13,708 nt of DNA from CALBPI01 sp039815365 (GTDB taxonomy: Bacteria; Pseudomonadota; Gammaproteobacteria; Steroidobacterales; Woeseiaceae): contig JBCBZK010000092.1 in the NCBI GenBank assembly GCA_039815365.1, positions 1 to 13,708 of the forward strand. Reading direction: 5' to 3'. The notes beneath the pieces were generated by a model. That model saw nothing but the letters and a program-made list of their open reading frames with translations. It did not search any database and was not told the origin of the DNA. Position 1 is the stretch's first letter; each line of letters opens with the position of its first letter. Made by a program: the position numbers and the translations under genes. Positions 8,052 through 13,708 of this stretch are shown here, piece after piece.

Positions 8052-8105
8052 AATGCCGCTGCTCCTGAGTGCGGAACAGCGGCATTAACTGCGGAGCAGT
8101 GGCAT
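8052..8105. repeat. Palindromic hairpin followed by a diverged copy of one arm
   Basis: AATGCCGCTG (8052-8061) and CAGCGGCATT (8077-8086) are perfect 10-bp arms; after one mismatch TCC/GGA extends the stem. The right side, TGCGGAACAGCGGCAT (8070-8085), is repeated at 8090-8105 with two mismatches, giving a 20-bp period. The form is that of a cyanobacterial intergenic repeat of REP type. No T-run follows on either strand, so it is not an obvious terminator. Confidence 0.6.
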
Positions 8106-8143
8106 AGAGAAAGAAACACAGGGCAAAGGCTAGCATCTGTGTT
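8104..8143 (-). terminator. Possible terminator of the CAAD/CurT-like gene
   Basis: On the minus strand, 10 bp after the stop of the CAAD gene, arms AACACAG and CTGTGTT (8137-8143 and 8115-8121) flank a 15-nt loop and are followed by the pyrimidine tract TCTTTCTCT. The stem is only moderately GC-rich and the T-run is interrupted, so termination is plausible but unproven. Confidence 0.35.
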
Positions 8144-8153
8144 CATTGACAGA

Positions 8154-8579
8154 CTAGAGCTTAGAAGCTCGGCCCAAGACCTGGTCTTTGAGCGCGTTCA
8201 TTTCGCTCGCTAGCTCGCTGCGGTTAGAGGCTTTAAGCAGATAGCGATAGACAAACCAACCGCTATAGAGCAGGCCGATCAGCTCAAACAAAGGTGCCAG
8301 AACAGGTACCTCGTTGATGGCTTCTAGAACAGCTAGCGTCAGCTTGATAGAAAGGAATAGGCCAAAGAATAGCCCTAGAGCAATCAAAGGACGCTTGTAT
8401 TCCTGAAAGAATTCGCCGAAGTATTTGTCTAGATCGCCTAGCTTATCGACCGCCTGAGCGGTAATTCGCTTGACCTGCTCCATCGTATCGGTAGAGCTAG
8501 AATCGGTAGAGACGCTGCCACTGATCGGCTCATCGCTCTCTGTAAAAACTGTGCTGTCTGTCTGTGTGTCTGTCGCCAT
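8154..8579 (-). CDS. CAAD-domain membrane protein, CurT/CURT1-like
   Basis: This 141-residue protein belongs to the cyanobacterial aminoacyl-tRNA-synthetase appended domain (CAAD) family, which includes the thylakoid curvature proteins CURT1/CurT. Residues 1-35 are Ser/Thr/Asp-rich and probably disordered. A short amphipathic helix (about 36-62) precedes two membrane segments, about 64-88 (PLIALGLFFGLFLSIKLTLAVL) and about 95-115 (LAPLFELIGLLYSGWFVYRYL). A charged C-terminal helix follows (NRSELASEMNALKDQVLG). The block FELIGLLYSGWFVYRYLL is the family signature. The expected role is shaping or organising thylakoid membranes; cyanobacteria often have several CAAD proteins, so I do not assign curT. 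AGAGGA 6-7 nt upstream supports the start. The family is restricted to cyanobacteria and plastids, which helps fix the origin of this half of the window. Confidence 0.9.
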   Translation of the reverse strand: MATDTQTDSTVFTESDEPISGSVSTDSSSTDTMEQVKRITAQAVDKLGDLDKYFGEFFQEYKRPLIALGLFFGLFLSIKLTLAVLEAINEVPVLAPLFELIGLLYSGWFVYRYLLKASNRSELASEMNALKDQVLGRASKL

Positions 8580-8651
8580 AATGATTCCTCTGAAGTTAAC
8601 AACGATTGAGCTATAGGCTCCACTCCAAGGCTTCTAGCCTAAAGGCTCTAC

Positions 8652-8676
8652 CTTCAAAAACTCGCTTCAAAAACTC
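8652..8676. repeat. Tandem 13-bp repeat
   Basis: CTTCAAAAACTC occurs at 8652-8663 and again at 8665-8676, a perfect 12-bp word with 13-bp spacing, about 75 bp upstream of the CAAD start. It could be a paired protein-binding site or simple slippage. Confidence 0.6.
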
Positions 8677-8760
8677 TATGAAGCTAGCAGTCGCCAGATA
8701 AACTAACGGCGAGACTCCAAAGGGTCTTAGGAAGCACCTGGAGAATATGGAGCAAAAAGG

Positions 8761-8794
8761 ATAAATCAAAGCATCATGGTAGCGCCTGATTTAT
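8761..8794. repeat. Inverted repeat ATAAATCA / TGATTTAT
   Basis: Perfect 8-bp arms (8761-8768 and 8787-8794) enclose 18 nt. The arms are AT-rich, so an operator is as likely as an RNA hairpin. Confidence 0.5.
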
Positions 8795-8824
8795 TGAGTG
8801 AATATACCGAATAGGCAAGATATA

Positions 8825-8853
8825 TTGACAGATACCAAGGTCTGCCCTGTACT
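8825..8853 (+). promoter_or_regulatory. Candidate sigma70-type promoter toward hflX
   Basis: A consensus TTGACA (8825-8830) is followed after 17 nt by TGTACT (8848-8853), four of six matches to TATAAT. It would give a leader of about 240 nt containing the GTACATAC repeats. No experimental support; the score rests on the hexamers and spacing alone. Confidence 0.35.
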
Positions 8854-8865
8854 GTCATCAATCTA

Positions 8866-8903
8866 TGTACATACCCTCTGTGTACATACCCTGAAGTATG
8901 TAC
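8866..8903. repeat. GTACATAC array: two direct copies and one inverted copy
   Basis: TGTACATACCCT occurs at 8866-8877 and 8881-8892 (15-bp period). The inverted word GTATGTAC at 8896-8903 pairs with GTACATAC at 8882-8889 over a 6-nt loop. The spacing does not fit the NtcA consensus (GTA-N8-TAC) or the cyanobacterial LexA box I know. Confidence 0.6.
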
Positions 8904-9025
8904 GCTAAACGTGGACATTACACAAGTGCTATTTGATAGCTCACCGTACTACTATTTGTACTATATATTTCCACTTACAGAGCGGTAGGGATGGGAATTT
9001 ATCGGGCAAATGTGACGCTTGGTGT

Positions 9026-9033
9026 GCGATCGC
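9026..9033. repeat. HIP1 octamer GCGATCGC
   Basis: HIP1 is a highly iterated palindrome of many cyanobacterial genomes. Further copies are at 9818-9825, 12703-12710, 13268-13275 and 13602-13609. None occurs before 7955. Confidence 0.85.
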
Positions 9034-9101
9034 CCATCCAAATCCGCACCATTCTCTAAAATAGAGAGCACCCGCTAACTGAACTGATACAGGAGTATCC
9101 C

Positions 9102-10787
9102 ATAGAAAAAATTTACGGCGAGCTCAAAGGTCTAAAGTCCAGCCAGATGAAAGAGCTCCAGAGAATTTACCACCAGCGGCTCCCCGTGGATCGAATCACG
9201 ACCCCAGAATTCGCGCAGAGACTAGCCGCTGTTAGCACGGACATCAACCAGGGCGTCTGCGCCTACGTCGACCGGCGCGGCCACGTCATCCGAGTGGGTG
9301 TCGGTAGCCCACGCAAAACCCAGATCCCAGTCCTAGAACTGCCCCGCTACGGTGCAGAACGTCTGTGTGGTATTCGCTGTATCGCCACGCAGCTAAAGCT
9401 AGAGCCCCCTAGCCACAGCGTGCTAACAGCTATGGCAATTCAAAGGCTAGACGCCATGGCACTGCTGACTTTGACAGGTTCTGGTTTCAAGCGTAAGGGG
9501 GGTGGAGCAACCGGCTACATTCGCGATGCCTATCTCGCTCATCTAGTGCCCCACCCCGAAGTTCAATGGACGGTCTCTGATCCCCTTAGCCTAGACGAAC
9601 TAGACCAGCAAGATTTTCTCGATCTAGCTGAAGGGCTAGAAGAGGAGTTTCGACGGGAGTTTGTCGCTCAGCAGGTCGATAGTGACCATGACCGCGTTTT
9701 GGTAGTGGGGCTGCTGACCGAGAAGATGCAGGAAGAGTCATTTAGGAATGGACTCGCGGAGATTGAGCGGCTAGTAGAAACGGCGGGCGGCGATGTTTTA
9801 CAGGTGACCAAGCAGAAGCGATCGCGTCCTCATCCCCAGACCGTCATCGGCGCTGGAAAAGTCGACGAAATCGCTCTATCCGTCCAAACCCTAGGCGCAA
9901 ACCTAATCGTCTTCAACCGCGATCTTTCTCCCGGTCAGATTCGCAACCTAGAAAAAACCGTCGGCGTCCGTGTCGTTGATCGCACCGAGCTGATCTTAGA
10001 TATTTTCGCCCAGCGCGCCAAATCGGGCGAAGGTAAATTACAAGTCGAACTGGCCCAGCTCGAATATCAGCTCCCTAGACTTACCGGGCGCGGCCAGGCG
10101 ACGTCTAGGCTCGGCGGTGGCATCGGCACCAGAGGCCCTGGTGAAACCAAGCTAGAGACCGAACGCCGCGCCATTCAAAAACGCATCACCCGCCTGCAAG
10201 CAGAAGTCAACCAGCTTCAGGCCCATAGAACCCGTCTGCGTCAGCGCCGTCAGCACAACTCAATTCCCTCAGTCGCCATCATCGGCTATACGAACGCAGG
10301 CAAATCCACCCTGCTCAATCGCCTTACCGATTCAGACGTTTATGCTGCCGACCAGCTTTTCGCCACCCTAGATCCCACCACTCGCCGCATCGTTATCAAC
10401 GACGAAGAAACCCACGAGCCCCGTTCGTTAGTCCTAACCGACACCGTAGGCTTCATCCAAGACTTGCCTCCGGCGCTGATGGACGCCTTTCGCGCCACGC
10501 TAGAAGAAGTCACCGAAGCCGACGCTTTAATTCATATGGTCGATGCCTCCCATCACGCATGGCAAGACCACATTCGTTCTGTGATGAGTCTGCTCAGCCA
10601 AATGCCGATTACACCGGGACCAATTCTGCTGGTATTCAACAAGTTAGATCAGGCTGATACTGACGCACTTGAGCTAGCAAAGGACGAATACCCCCAAGCC
10701 GTCTTTGTCTCAGTCGCGAAGAATATAGGTATGGACACCCTACGGCAAAAGATCCTTCAGCTAATTGATTACGCTGGGGCAAACTGA
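9102..10787 (+). CDS. hflX: GTPase HflX (ribosome-associated), probable AUA start
   Basis: HflX is a GTPase that binds the 50S subunit and splits stalled or heat-damaged 70S ribosomes. From the first ATG (9147) there are 546 residues: a cyanobacterial N-terminal extension (about 1-180), the HflX domain (NRDLSPGQIRNLEKTVGVRV near 257-276, then the Gly-rich GGGIGTRGPGETKLETERR), a coiled coil (about 341-370) and the G domain. G1 is GYTNAGKS at 380-387, G2 is Thr411/412, G3 is DTVG at 432-435, G4 is NKLD at 498-501 and G5 is SVAK near 522. The frame stays open upstream, and MEKIYGELKGLKSSQ-like residues, typical of the family N-terminus as I recall it, begin at ATA (9102-9104). AGGAG lies at 9091-9095, 6 nt before. 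I therefore place the start there (561 residues); the conservative alternative is ATG 9147, which has no clear Shine-Dalgarno. The gene converges on the HSDR_N-like gene, 15 bp away. Confidence 0.92.
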   Translation: MEKIYGELKGLKSSQMKELQRIYHQRLPVDRITTPEFAQRLAAVSTDINQGVCAYVDRRGHVIRVGVGSPRKTQIPVLELPRYGAERLCGIRCIATQLKLEPPSHSVLTAMAIQRLDAMALLTLTGSGFKRKGGGATGYIRDAYLAHLVPHPEVQWTVSDPLSLDELDQQDFLDLAEGLEEEFRREFVAQQVDSDHDRVLVVGLLTEKMQEESFRNGLAEIERLVETAGGDVLQVTKQKRSRPHPQTVIGAGKVDEIALSVQTLGANLIVFNRDLSPGQIRNLEKTVGVRVVDRTELILDIFAQRAKSGEGKLQVELAQLEYQLPRLTGRGQATSRLGGGIGTRGPGETKLETERRAIQKRITRLQAEVNQLQAHRTRLRQRRQHNSIPSVAIIGYTNAGKSTLLNRLTDSDVYAADQLFATLDPTTRRIVINDEETHEPRSLVLTDTVGFIQDLPPALMDAFRATLEEVTEADALIHMVDASHHAWQDHIRSVMSLLSQMPITPGPILLVFNKLDQADTDALELAKDEYPQAVFVSVAKNIGMDTLRQKILQLIDYAGAN

Positions 10788-10802
10788 GCTTCAAACTCGG
10801 AT

Positions 10803-11417
10803 TCAATGGGTTTTGAGAACGCCCAGAAGAATTGACATGACCGCCTCTAGCGAATTGGGTACTGGGTATAAATCAGTGTCTTGAATGACTTCTTTTTCAA
10901 TAGTATCCAAGCAACCAAATAGCCAAGCATTGCCGATAGTGACCGCGCCGTAGAGCCTGCCTTGAATATCTTCTTTTCTAGCGAGCGCAATTAGCTCTAC
11001 TGATAGCTGAGTAAATCCGCGTGTGATATCGTCGTTCTTCGCTTCAACAACTAGAAGATTACGCTTGCCTCTAACTAGGTAATCCAACTTACCTTTAAGC
11101 TGTTCGCTGACAATTAGCGGATATTCGATACGTATCTGGCTGTCTGACAGCTCCGCAACGCTGAACAAAACTGGCGAGACCAGCACCTCACGGCGGGCAG
11201 TTTCGCTCGATAGGCGCACCCGCCTCAACCGACTCTCCAACTCTCTTTTTAGAGGTTCTACGACACTTTCGCTAGCGGCTTCATTAGGTAGCTGTAGCTT
11301 CTCAGCTTTGAACCCAATGCCAAACTCAGCGAGAATATCGTCTACTTCGTACGGCATCTCAAAGTACGAGCGAAAAGAGTAGGATTTACCGGCTTCTAGC
11401 AAAGAGGGTCGAGACAT
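10803..11417 (-). CDS. Stand-alone PD-(D/E)XK, HSDR_N-like protein of unknown function
   Basis: A 204-residue soluble protein resembling the N-terminal nuclease domain of type I restriction subunits (HSDR_N) and a group of cyanobacterial hypothetical proteins. The candidate nuclease core is intact: Glu77 (ARRE), Asp112 (KGKLDYLV), Glu125-x-Lys127 (VVEAK) and Gln137 (GFTQL). This order fits an E-D-ExK-Q type PD-(D/E)XK site. There is no helicase, methylase or specificity subunit nearby, so a complete restriction system is absent here. It follows the thioredoxin lipoprotein by 66 bp on the same strand and may be cotranscribed, although no strong Shine-Dalgarno precedes its ATG. Substrate and role are unknown; nuclease activity is inferred from the motif only. 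Confidence 0.7.
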   Translation of the reverse strand: MSRPSLLEAGKSYSFRSYFEMPYEVDDILAEFGIGFKAEKLQLPNEAASESVVEPLKRELESRLRRVRLSSETARREVLVSPVLFSVAELSDSQIRIEYPLIVSEQLKGKLDYLVRGKRNLLVVEAKNDDITRGFTQLSVELIALARKEDIQGRLYGAVTIGNAWLFGCLDTIEKEVIQDTDLYPVPNSLEAVMSILLGVLKTH

Positions 11418-11483
11418 AACGTATTTACATGCTTTCTGGTTAGTTGTTATGGGCTCTGCGCTAGCTACTAAGATATCCAGCGT

Positions 11484-11888
11484 TCAGTTGGCAGGACTGA
11501 AGTTGTCGGGGTCGCTGATTTCTTGCTTATCTCCCTCTATCGATTCAAAGCCAGATAGCCTTGCCAGCTTACTAAGCGGTTGTGCGCCCTGATGGTACTC
11601 GCCTTCAATTACCCAGGTTGGATACGCGGTGATTTCGGCTGCTTGGCATAGCTCTACTTGCGCATTCAAGCTGTCTTCGGCGCATTCTATGTAGGGCAGT
11701 CGGCTAGCGGCTCCCTTGAAGTATTGTTTTTGCGCAGCGCAGTGCGGGCACCAGTAAGCACCGTACATTTTAGCTCCGGTGCTCTCTAGATGTTCGGCTA
11801 GCTGCGACTCGTAGGAATTAGGCAGACTGCTACAGCCTGCTAGCAGCAAGCTGATGACAATTGGGCTTTTGAGATGGCGAAAAGCCAT
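11484..11888 (-). CDS. Thioredoxin-fold lipoprotein with CPHC motif, VKOR-tail-like
   Basis: A 134-residue predicted lipoprotein. The start at ATG 11888 gives a short signal sequence with lipobox LLAGC (Cys19); the longer open frame to 12005 would bury this signal behind 39 unlikely residues. After a linker, the redox domain reads GAKMYGAYWCPHCAAQKQYF, with active-site CPHC. Then come LPYIECAEDS, the ITAYPTW cis-Pro loop and GAQPLSKLARLSGF. This is the pattern of the thioredoxin domain fused to cyanobacterial and plant vitamin K epoxide reductase (VKOR/LTO1), but here without the VKOR membrane part. A role in disulfide formation or exchange on the lumenal or periplasmic face is likely. It is divergent from the HtrA protease gene, which fits a shared envelope protein-quality theme, and is upstream of the HSDR_N-like gene. 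Confidence 0.82.
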   Translation of the reverse strand: MAFRHLKSPIVISLLLAGCSSLPNSYESQLAEHLESTGAKMYGAYWCPHCAAQKQYFKGAASRLPYIECAEDSLNAQVELCQAAEITAYPTWVIEGEYHQGAQPLSKLARLSGFESIEGDKQEISDPDNFSPAN

Positions 11889-12044
11889 AGGGTCTAAATC
11901 AAATACAGAATCAAGAGCTACAGACGGTCTGTTGAAGTTTCGGCCATAATAGCGCCAATATAGGTTGCCATGATCGCGAAATCCGTACCTCTGGGTCTCG
12001 TACATCTACACTGCACAGCTCCGAAGAAACTGTCAGAATAGTAC

Positions 12045-12069
12045 GGAAACCTCGTTCTTTAGGTTTTCC
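12045..12069. promoter_or_regulatory. Hairpin in the spacer upstream of the HtrA protease gene
   Basis: GGAAACCT (12045-12052) and AGGTTTTCC (12061-12069) pair over an 8-nt loop, with one extra T bulged. It is centred about 64 bp before the ATG at 12121. It may be a leader hairpin or an operator shared with the divergent lipoprotein gene. Confidence 0.35.
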
Positions 12070-12120
12070 TAGTTACTCTACTTACCCCTTGTTTGCACCG
12101 TTATTCGTAGAAGAGCACTT

Positions 12121-13329
12121 ATGAAATTCCTGCCTAGCTTGGCGTCAGTTGGCTTGTTCTTCAAGCGGATGGCAACTGTCGCAGTCACTTTGCTACTGAC
12201 AAACAGCCTGTGGGCCTTGCCCGTATGGGCTCAGTCGGCCTCTCCGATGGCGACTACAGCGTCAGCAGCGACGGCACTTTCCCCGGAGAGCCTTTCTTCA
12301 GAAAGTTTTGTCGCTAATGCGGTGCGATCGGTGGGGGACGCGGTGGTTCGGATTGATACGGAAAGAACGGTGACGCGGAATGTGCCGGATATGTTTTACG
12401 ACGATCCGTTTTTTAGAGGGCGGATGGGTAGCGGGTTTCAGAGTATTCCCCAAGAAGAACATTTGCGTGGTCAAGGGTCGGGGTTCATCATCAACGAACA
12501 GGGCGATATCCTAACGAATGCGCATGTGGTGAACAATGCTGACCAGGTGACGGTAAAGCTAAAAGATGGCCGTCAGTTTGAGGGGTATGTAGAAGGGGTT
12601 GATGAGATTACCGATCTAGCAGTGATTCGGATTAATACGGCAGGGGATGCGCTGCCAGTTTCTAGGCTAGGAGATTCTGATGGTGTGGAAGTGGGAGACT
12701 GGGCGATCGCAGTCGGCAATCCTCTGGGTCTAGACAACACCGTCACCCTCGGCATCGTCAGCACACTCAAGCGATCTAGCGCGGCAGTTGGCATTCCAGA
12801 TAAGCGAATCGACTTTATTCAAACCGACGCAGCAATTAATCCTGGCAACTCCGGTGGTCCATTGCTAAACGCGCAAGGCGAAGTGATTGGCATTAACACG
12901 GCAATCCGGGCTGACGCAATGGGCATCGGGTTTGCGATTCCAATCAATAAGGCAAAGGCAATTCAGGCCAGTTTGTCTCGCGGTGAGCGGATTGCGCATC
13001 CATACCTAGGGGTGCAAATTGCGACGCTGACGCCAGACATGGCCAAGATGAATAACGAAGATCCCAATAGTGCAATTGAGCTGCCAGAAACCGATGGCGT
13101 TCTGGTAGTGCGCGTACTGCCAAATACGCCTGCGGCTGAGGCTGGACTGCGCCGAGGCGATGTGATTACAAAGGTGGCGGGTATGCGGGTAGTGCAGGCC
13201 GACCAGCTTCAGAGCCGAGTCGATCAGGTGAAGGTAGGCGAACTTTTGCAGGTGACGCTGCGGCGGGGCGATCGCACCCAGCAGCTCTCGGTGAAAACAG
13301 CTGACCTCTCCGAACAAGAGAGTGCGTAA
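12121..13329 (+). CDS. hhoA: Trypsin-like serine protease, HtrA/Deg family (HhoA-type), one PDZ domain
   Basis: An exported stress protease/chaperone that degrades misfolded proteins in the periplasm or thylakoid lumen. The 402-residue protein has a signal peptide (hydrophobic core about 18-32, likely cleavage after VWA at residue 37). A Ser/Ala/Thr-rich linker follows, then a protease domain with triad His135 (LTNAHVV), Asp165 (TDLAVI) and Ser244 (NPGNSGG). A single PDZ domain spans about 295-395 (PYLGVQI, DGVLVV, AAEAGLRRGDVI). One PDZ and the PDMFYDDPFFR insertion fit the cyanobacterial HhoA/HhoB/HtrA set. I favour HhoA, but the paralogues cannot be separated without alignment. GAAGAG lies 6 nt before the ATG. 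The gene is divergent from the thioredoxin lipoprotein with 232 bp between starts. HIP1 sites occur within the coding region. Confidence 0.93.
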   Translation: MKFLPSLASVGLFFKRMATVAVTLLLTNSLWALPVWAQSASPMATTASAATALSPESLSSESFVANAVRSVGDAVVRIDTERTVTRNVPDMFYDDPFFRGRMGSGFQSIPQEEHLRGQGSGFIINEQGDILTNAHVVNNADQVTVKLKDGRQFEGYVEGVDEITDLAVIRINTAGDALPVSRLGDSDGVEVGDWAIAVGNPLGLDNTVTLGIVSTLKRSSAAVGIPDKRIDFIQTDAAINPGNSGGPLLNAQGEVIGINTAIRADAMGIGFAIPINKAKAIQASLSRGERIAHPYLGVQIATLTPDMAKMNNEDPNSAIELPETDGVLVVRVLPNTPAAEAGLRRGDVITKVAGMRVVQADQLQSRVDQVKVGELLQVTLRRGDRTQQLSVKTADLSEQESA

Positions 13330-13445
13330 TCAGCAGCACTAGCTTAATTATTGTTGCGCCGTATACAAGTCTTTGTAGGCACTTGGGATTCAATTGATAG
13401 GGTTACTAGGTGTTTTGCACTACACACCCTACTACGAAGTCTTCT

Positions 13446-13708
13446 ATGCCCGTCGAGACTGCGGTTAATATTCCGGTCGTTGATTTTTCTCCATTTTTAG
13501 GCGGTAGCCTGGAGGGAAAGCAAACTGTGGCTCAGGCAATCTATCGAGCTTGCCATGAGGTTGGATTTATATACCTAAAGAATCACGGCATTCCGCAGAT
13601 AGCGATCGCTGAGGCTTTTGAGCAATCTAAGCAGTTTTTTGCTTTGCCTTTAGCTAAAAAACAGAGCATCGCCTGGTCGGGTGAGACTAGCAATCGCGGC
13701 TATGTCGG
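13446..13708 (+). CDS. 2-oxoglutarate/Fe(II) oxygenase, isopenicillin N synthase-like, 3' partial
   Basis: The first 87 codons of a gene that runs out of the window. The start reads MPVETAVNIPVVDFSPFLGG, followed by AIYRACHEVGFIYLKNHGIP and FFALPLAKKQSIAW, then NRGYV at the end. This is the DIOX_N region of the isopenicillin-N-synthase/gibberellin-oxidase superfamily: IPVVDFS, GFIYLKNHGI and the xRGY motif. The catalytic H-x-D...H and the 2OG-binding R-x-S lie outside the window, so the substrate cannot be guessed. The ATG at 13446 is chosen from the alignment of the IPVVDFS block; no strong Shine-Dalgarno is visible. A weak hairpin pairing GGTGT with ACACC lies just upstream. An HIP1 site is at 13602-13609. 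It follows the HtrA gene by 116 bp on the same strand. Confidence 0.88.
   Translation, partial: MPVETAVNIPVVDFSPFLGGSLEGKQTVAQAIYRACHEVGFIYLKNHGIPQIAIAEAFEQSKQFFALPLAKKQSIAWSGETSNRGYV

Larger units (their letters stand above)
8580..9101. other. 522-bp divergent spacer with several repeats, no gene seen
   Basis: This lies between the divergent CAAD and hflX genes. I see no convincing coding frame, tRNA or known riboswitch. It holds a 13-bp tandem repeat (8652-8676), an inverted repeat (8761-8794), a candidate promoter (8825-8853), a triple GTACATAC array (8866-8903) and paired GTACT words at 8946-8950 and 8958-8962. It also holds an HIP1 site (9026-9033) and the hflX Shine-Dalgarno (9091-9095). 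Confidence 0.6.

Noticed and set aside
7936..8136. Minus-strand 66-codon open frame beginning MLAFALCFFLY, with a hydrophobic start resembling a signal peptide
   Set aside because: It crosses the inferred junction, lies largely antisense to the end of the amidohydrolase, and contains the palindromic repeat at 8052-8105; no family is recognised.
8003..8153. Possible insertion-sequence end or transposase remnant at the junction
   Set aside because: No transposase motif, no target-site duplication and no matching terminal inverted repeat could be seen; the hairpin looks like a REP-type repeat instead.
8866..8903. NtcA or LexA box in the GTACATAC array
   Set aside because: No GTA-N8-TAC spacing and no match to the GTAC-N4-GTWC pattern of the cyanobacterial LexA box.
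10803..11417. Type I restriction-modification system
   Set aside because: Only an HSDR_N-like domain is present; there is no helicase region, HsdM or HsdS in the neighbourhood.
11889..12005. Longer start of the thioredoxin lipoprotein at 12005
   Set aside because: It would place 39 polar and aromatic residues ahead of a clean lipoprotein signal sequence and lipobox.

Overview
The window appears to be two unrelated pieces of DNA joined at about position 7954. The left piece (1 to about 7954) looks like a heterotrophic proteobacterium, probably a gammaproteobacterium. It carries a class III alcohol dehydrogenase, a VAO-type FAD oxidase, an iron-sulfur L-serine dehydratase, a short-chain dehydrogenase and an exported beta-propeller/amidohydrolase protein. 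The right piece (about 7955 to 13708) looks like a filamentous-type cyanobacterium. It has a CAAD/CurT-like thylakoid membrane protein, a long cyanobacterial HflX, an HhoA-type HtrA protease, five HIP1 octamers (GCGATCGC) and abundant CTAG words. The left piece has no HIP1 site and only a handful of CTAG words.

Left layout. A 5'-truncated glutathione-dependent formaldehyde dehydrogenase (to 991) is followed by a 269-bp gap with nested inverted repeats and an FAD-binding oxidase (1261-2619). That oxidase converges on sdaA (2616-4013, minus strand), and the two stop codons overlap. A divergent spacer with a small palindrome precedes an SDR (4160-4951), then a large TolB-like propeller plus amidohydrolase gene (5060 onward). 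The last gene stops abruptly in its catalytic domain where the second piece begins. The common theme is small-molecule catabolism and redox: formaldehyde detoxification, serine deamination and alcohol/ketone oxidation. No single pathway links all the genes.

Right layout. After about 200 bp of repeat-rich noncoding DNA comes a CAAD/CurT-like gene (minus strand). A 522-bp spacer full of direct and inverted repeats follows, then hflX, which seems to start at an AUA codon. Converging on hflX is a pair of minus-strand genes: a thioredoxin-fold lipoprotein with a CPHC active site, and a stand-alone PD-(D/E)XK (HSDR_N-like) protein. Divergent from the lipoprotein is an htrA/hhoA serine protease with a hairpin in its leader. 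The start of an isopenicillin-N-synthase-like 2OG-Fe(II) oxygenase closes the window.

I found no convincing new multi-gene system. The most important observation is the junction: either an assembly chimera (for example a cyanobacterial culture plus an associated heterotroph) or, less likely, a recent insertion. The putative AUA start of hflX and the repeat arrays in the cyanobacterial spacers are the best leads after that.
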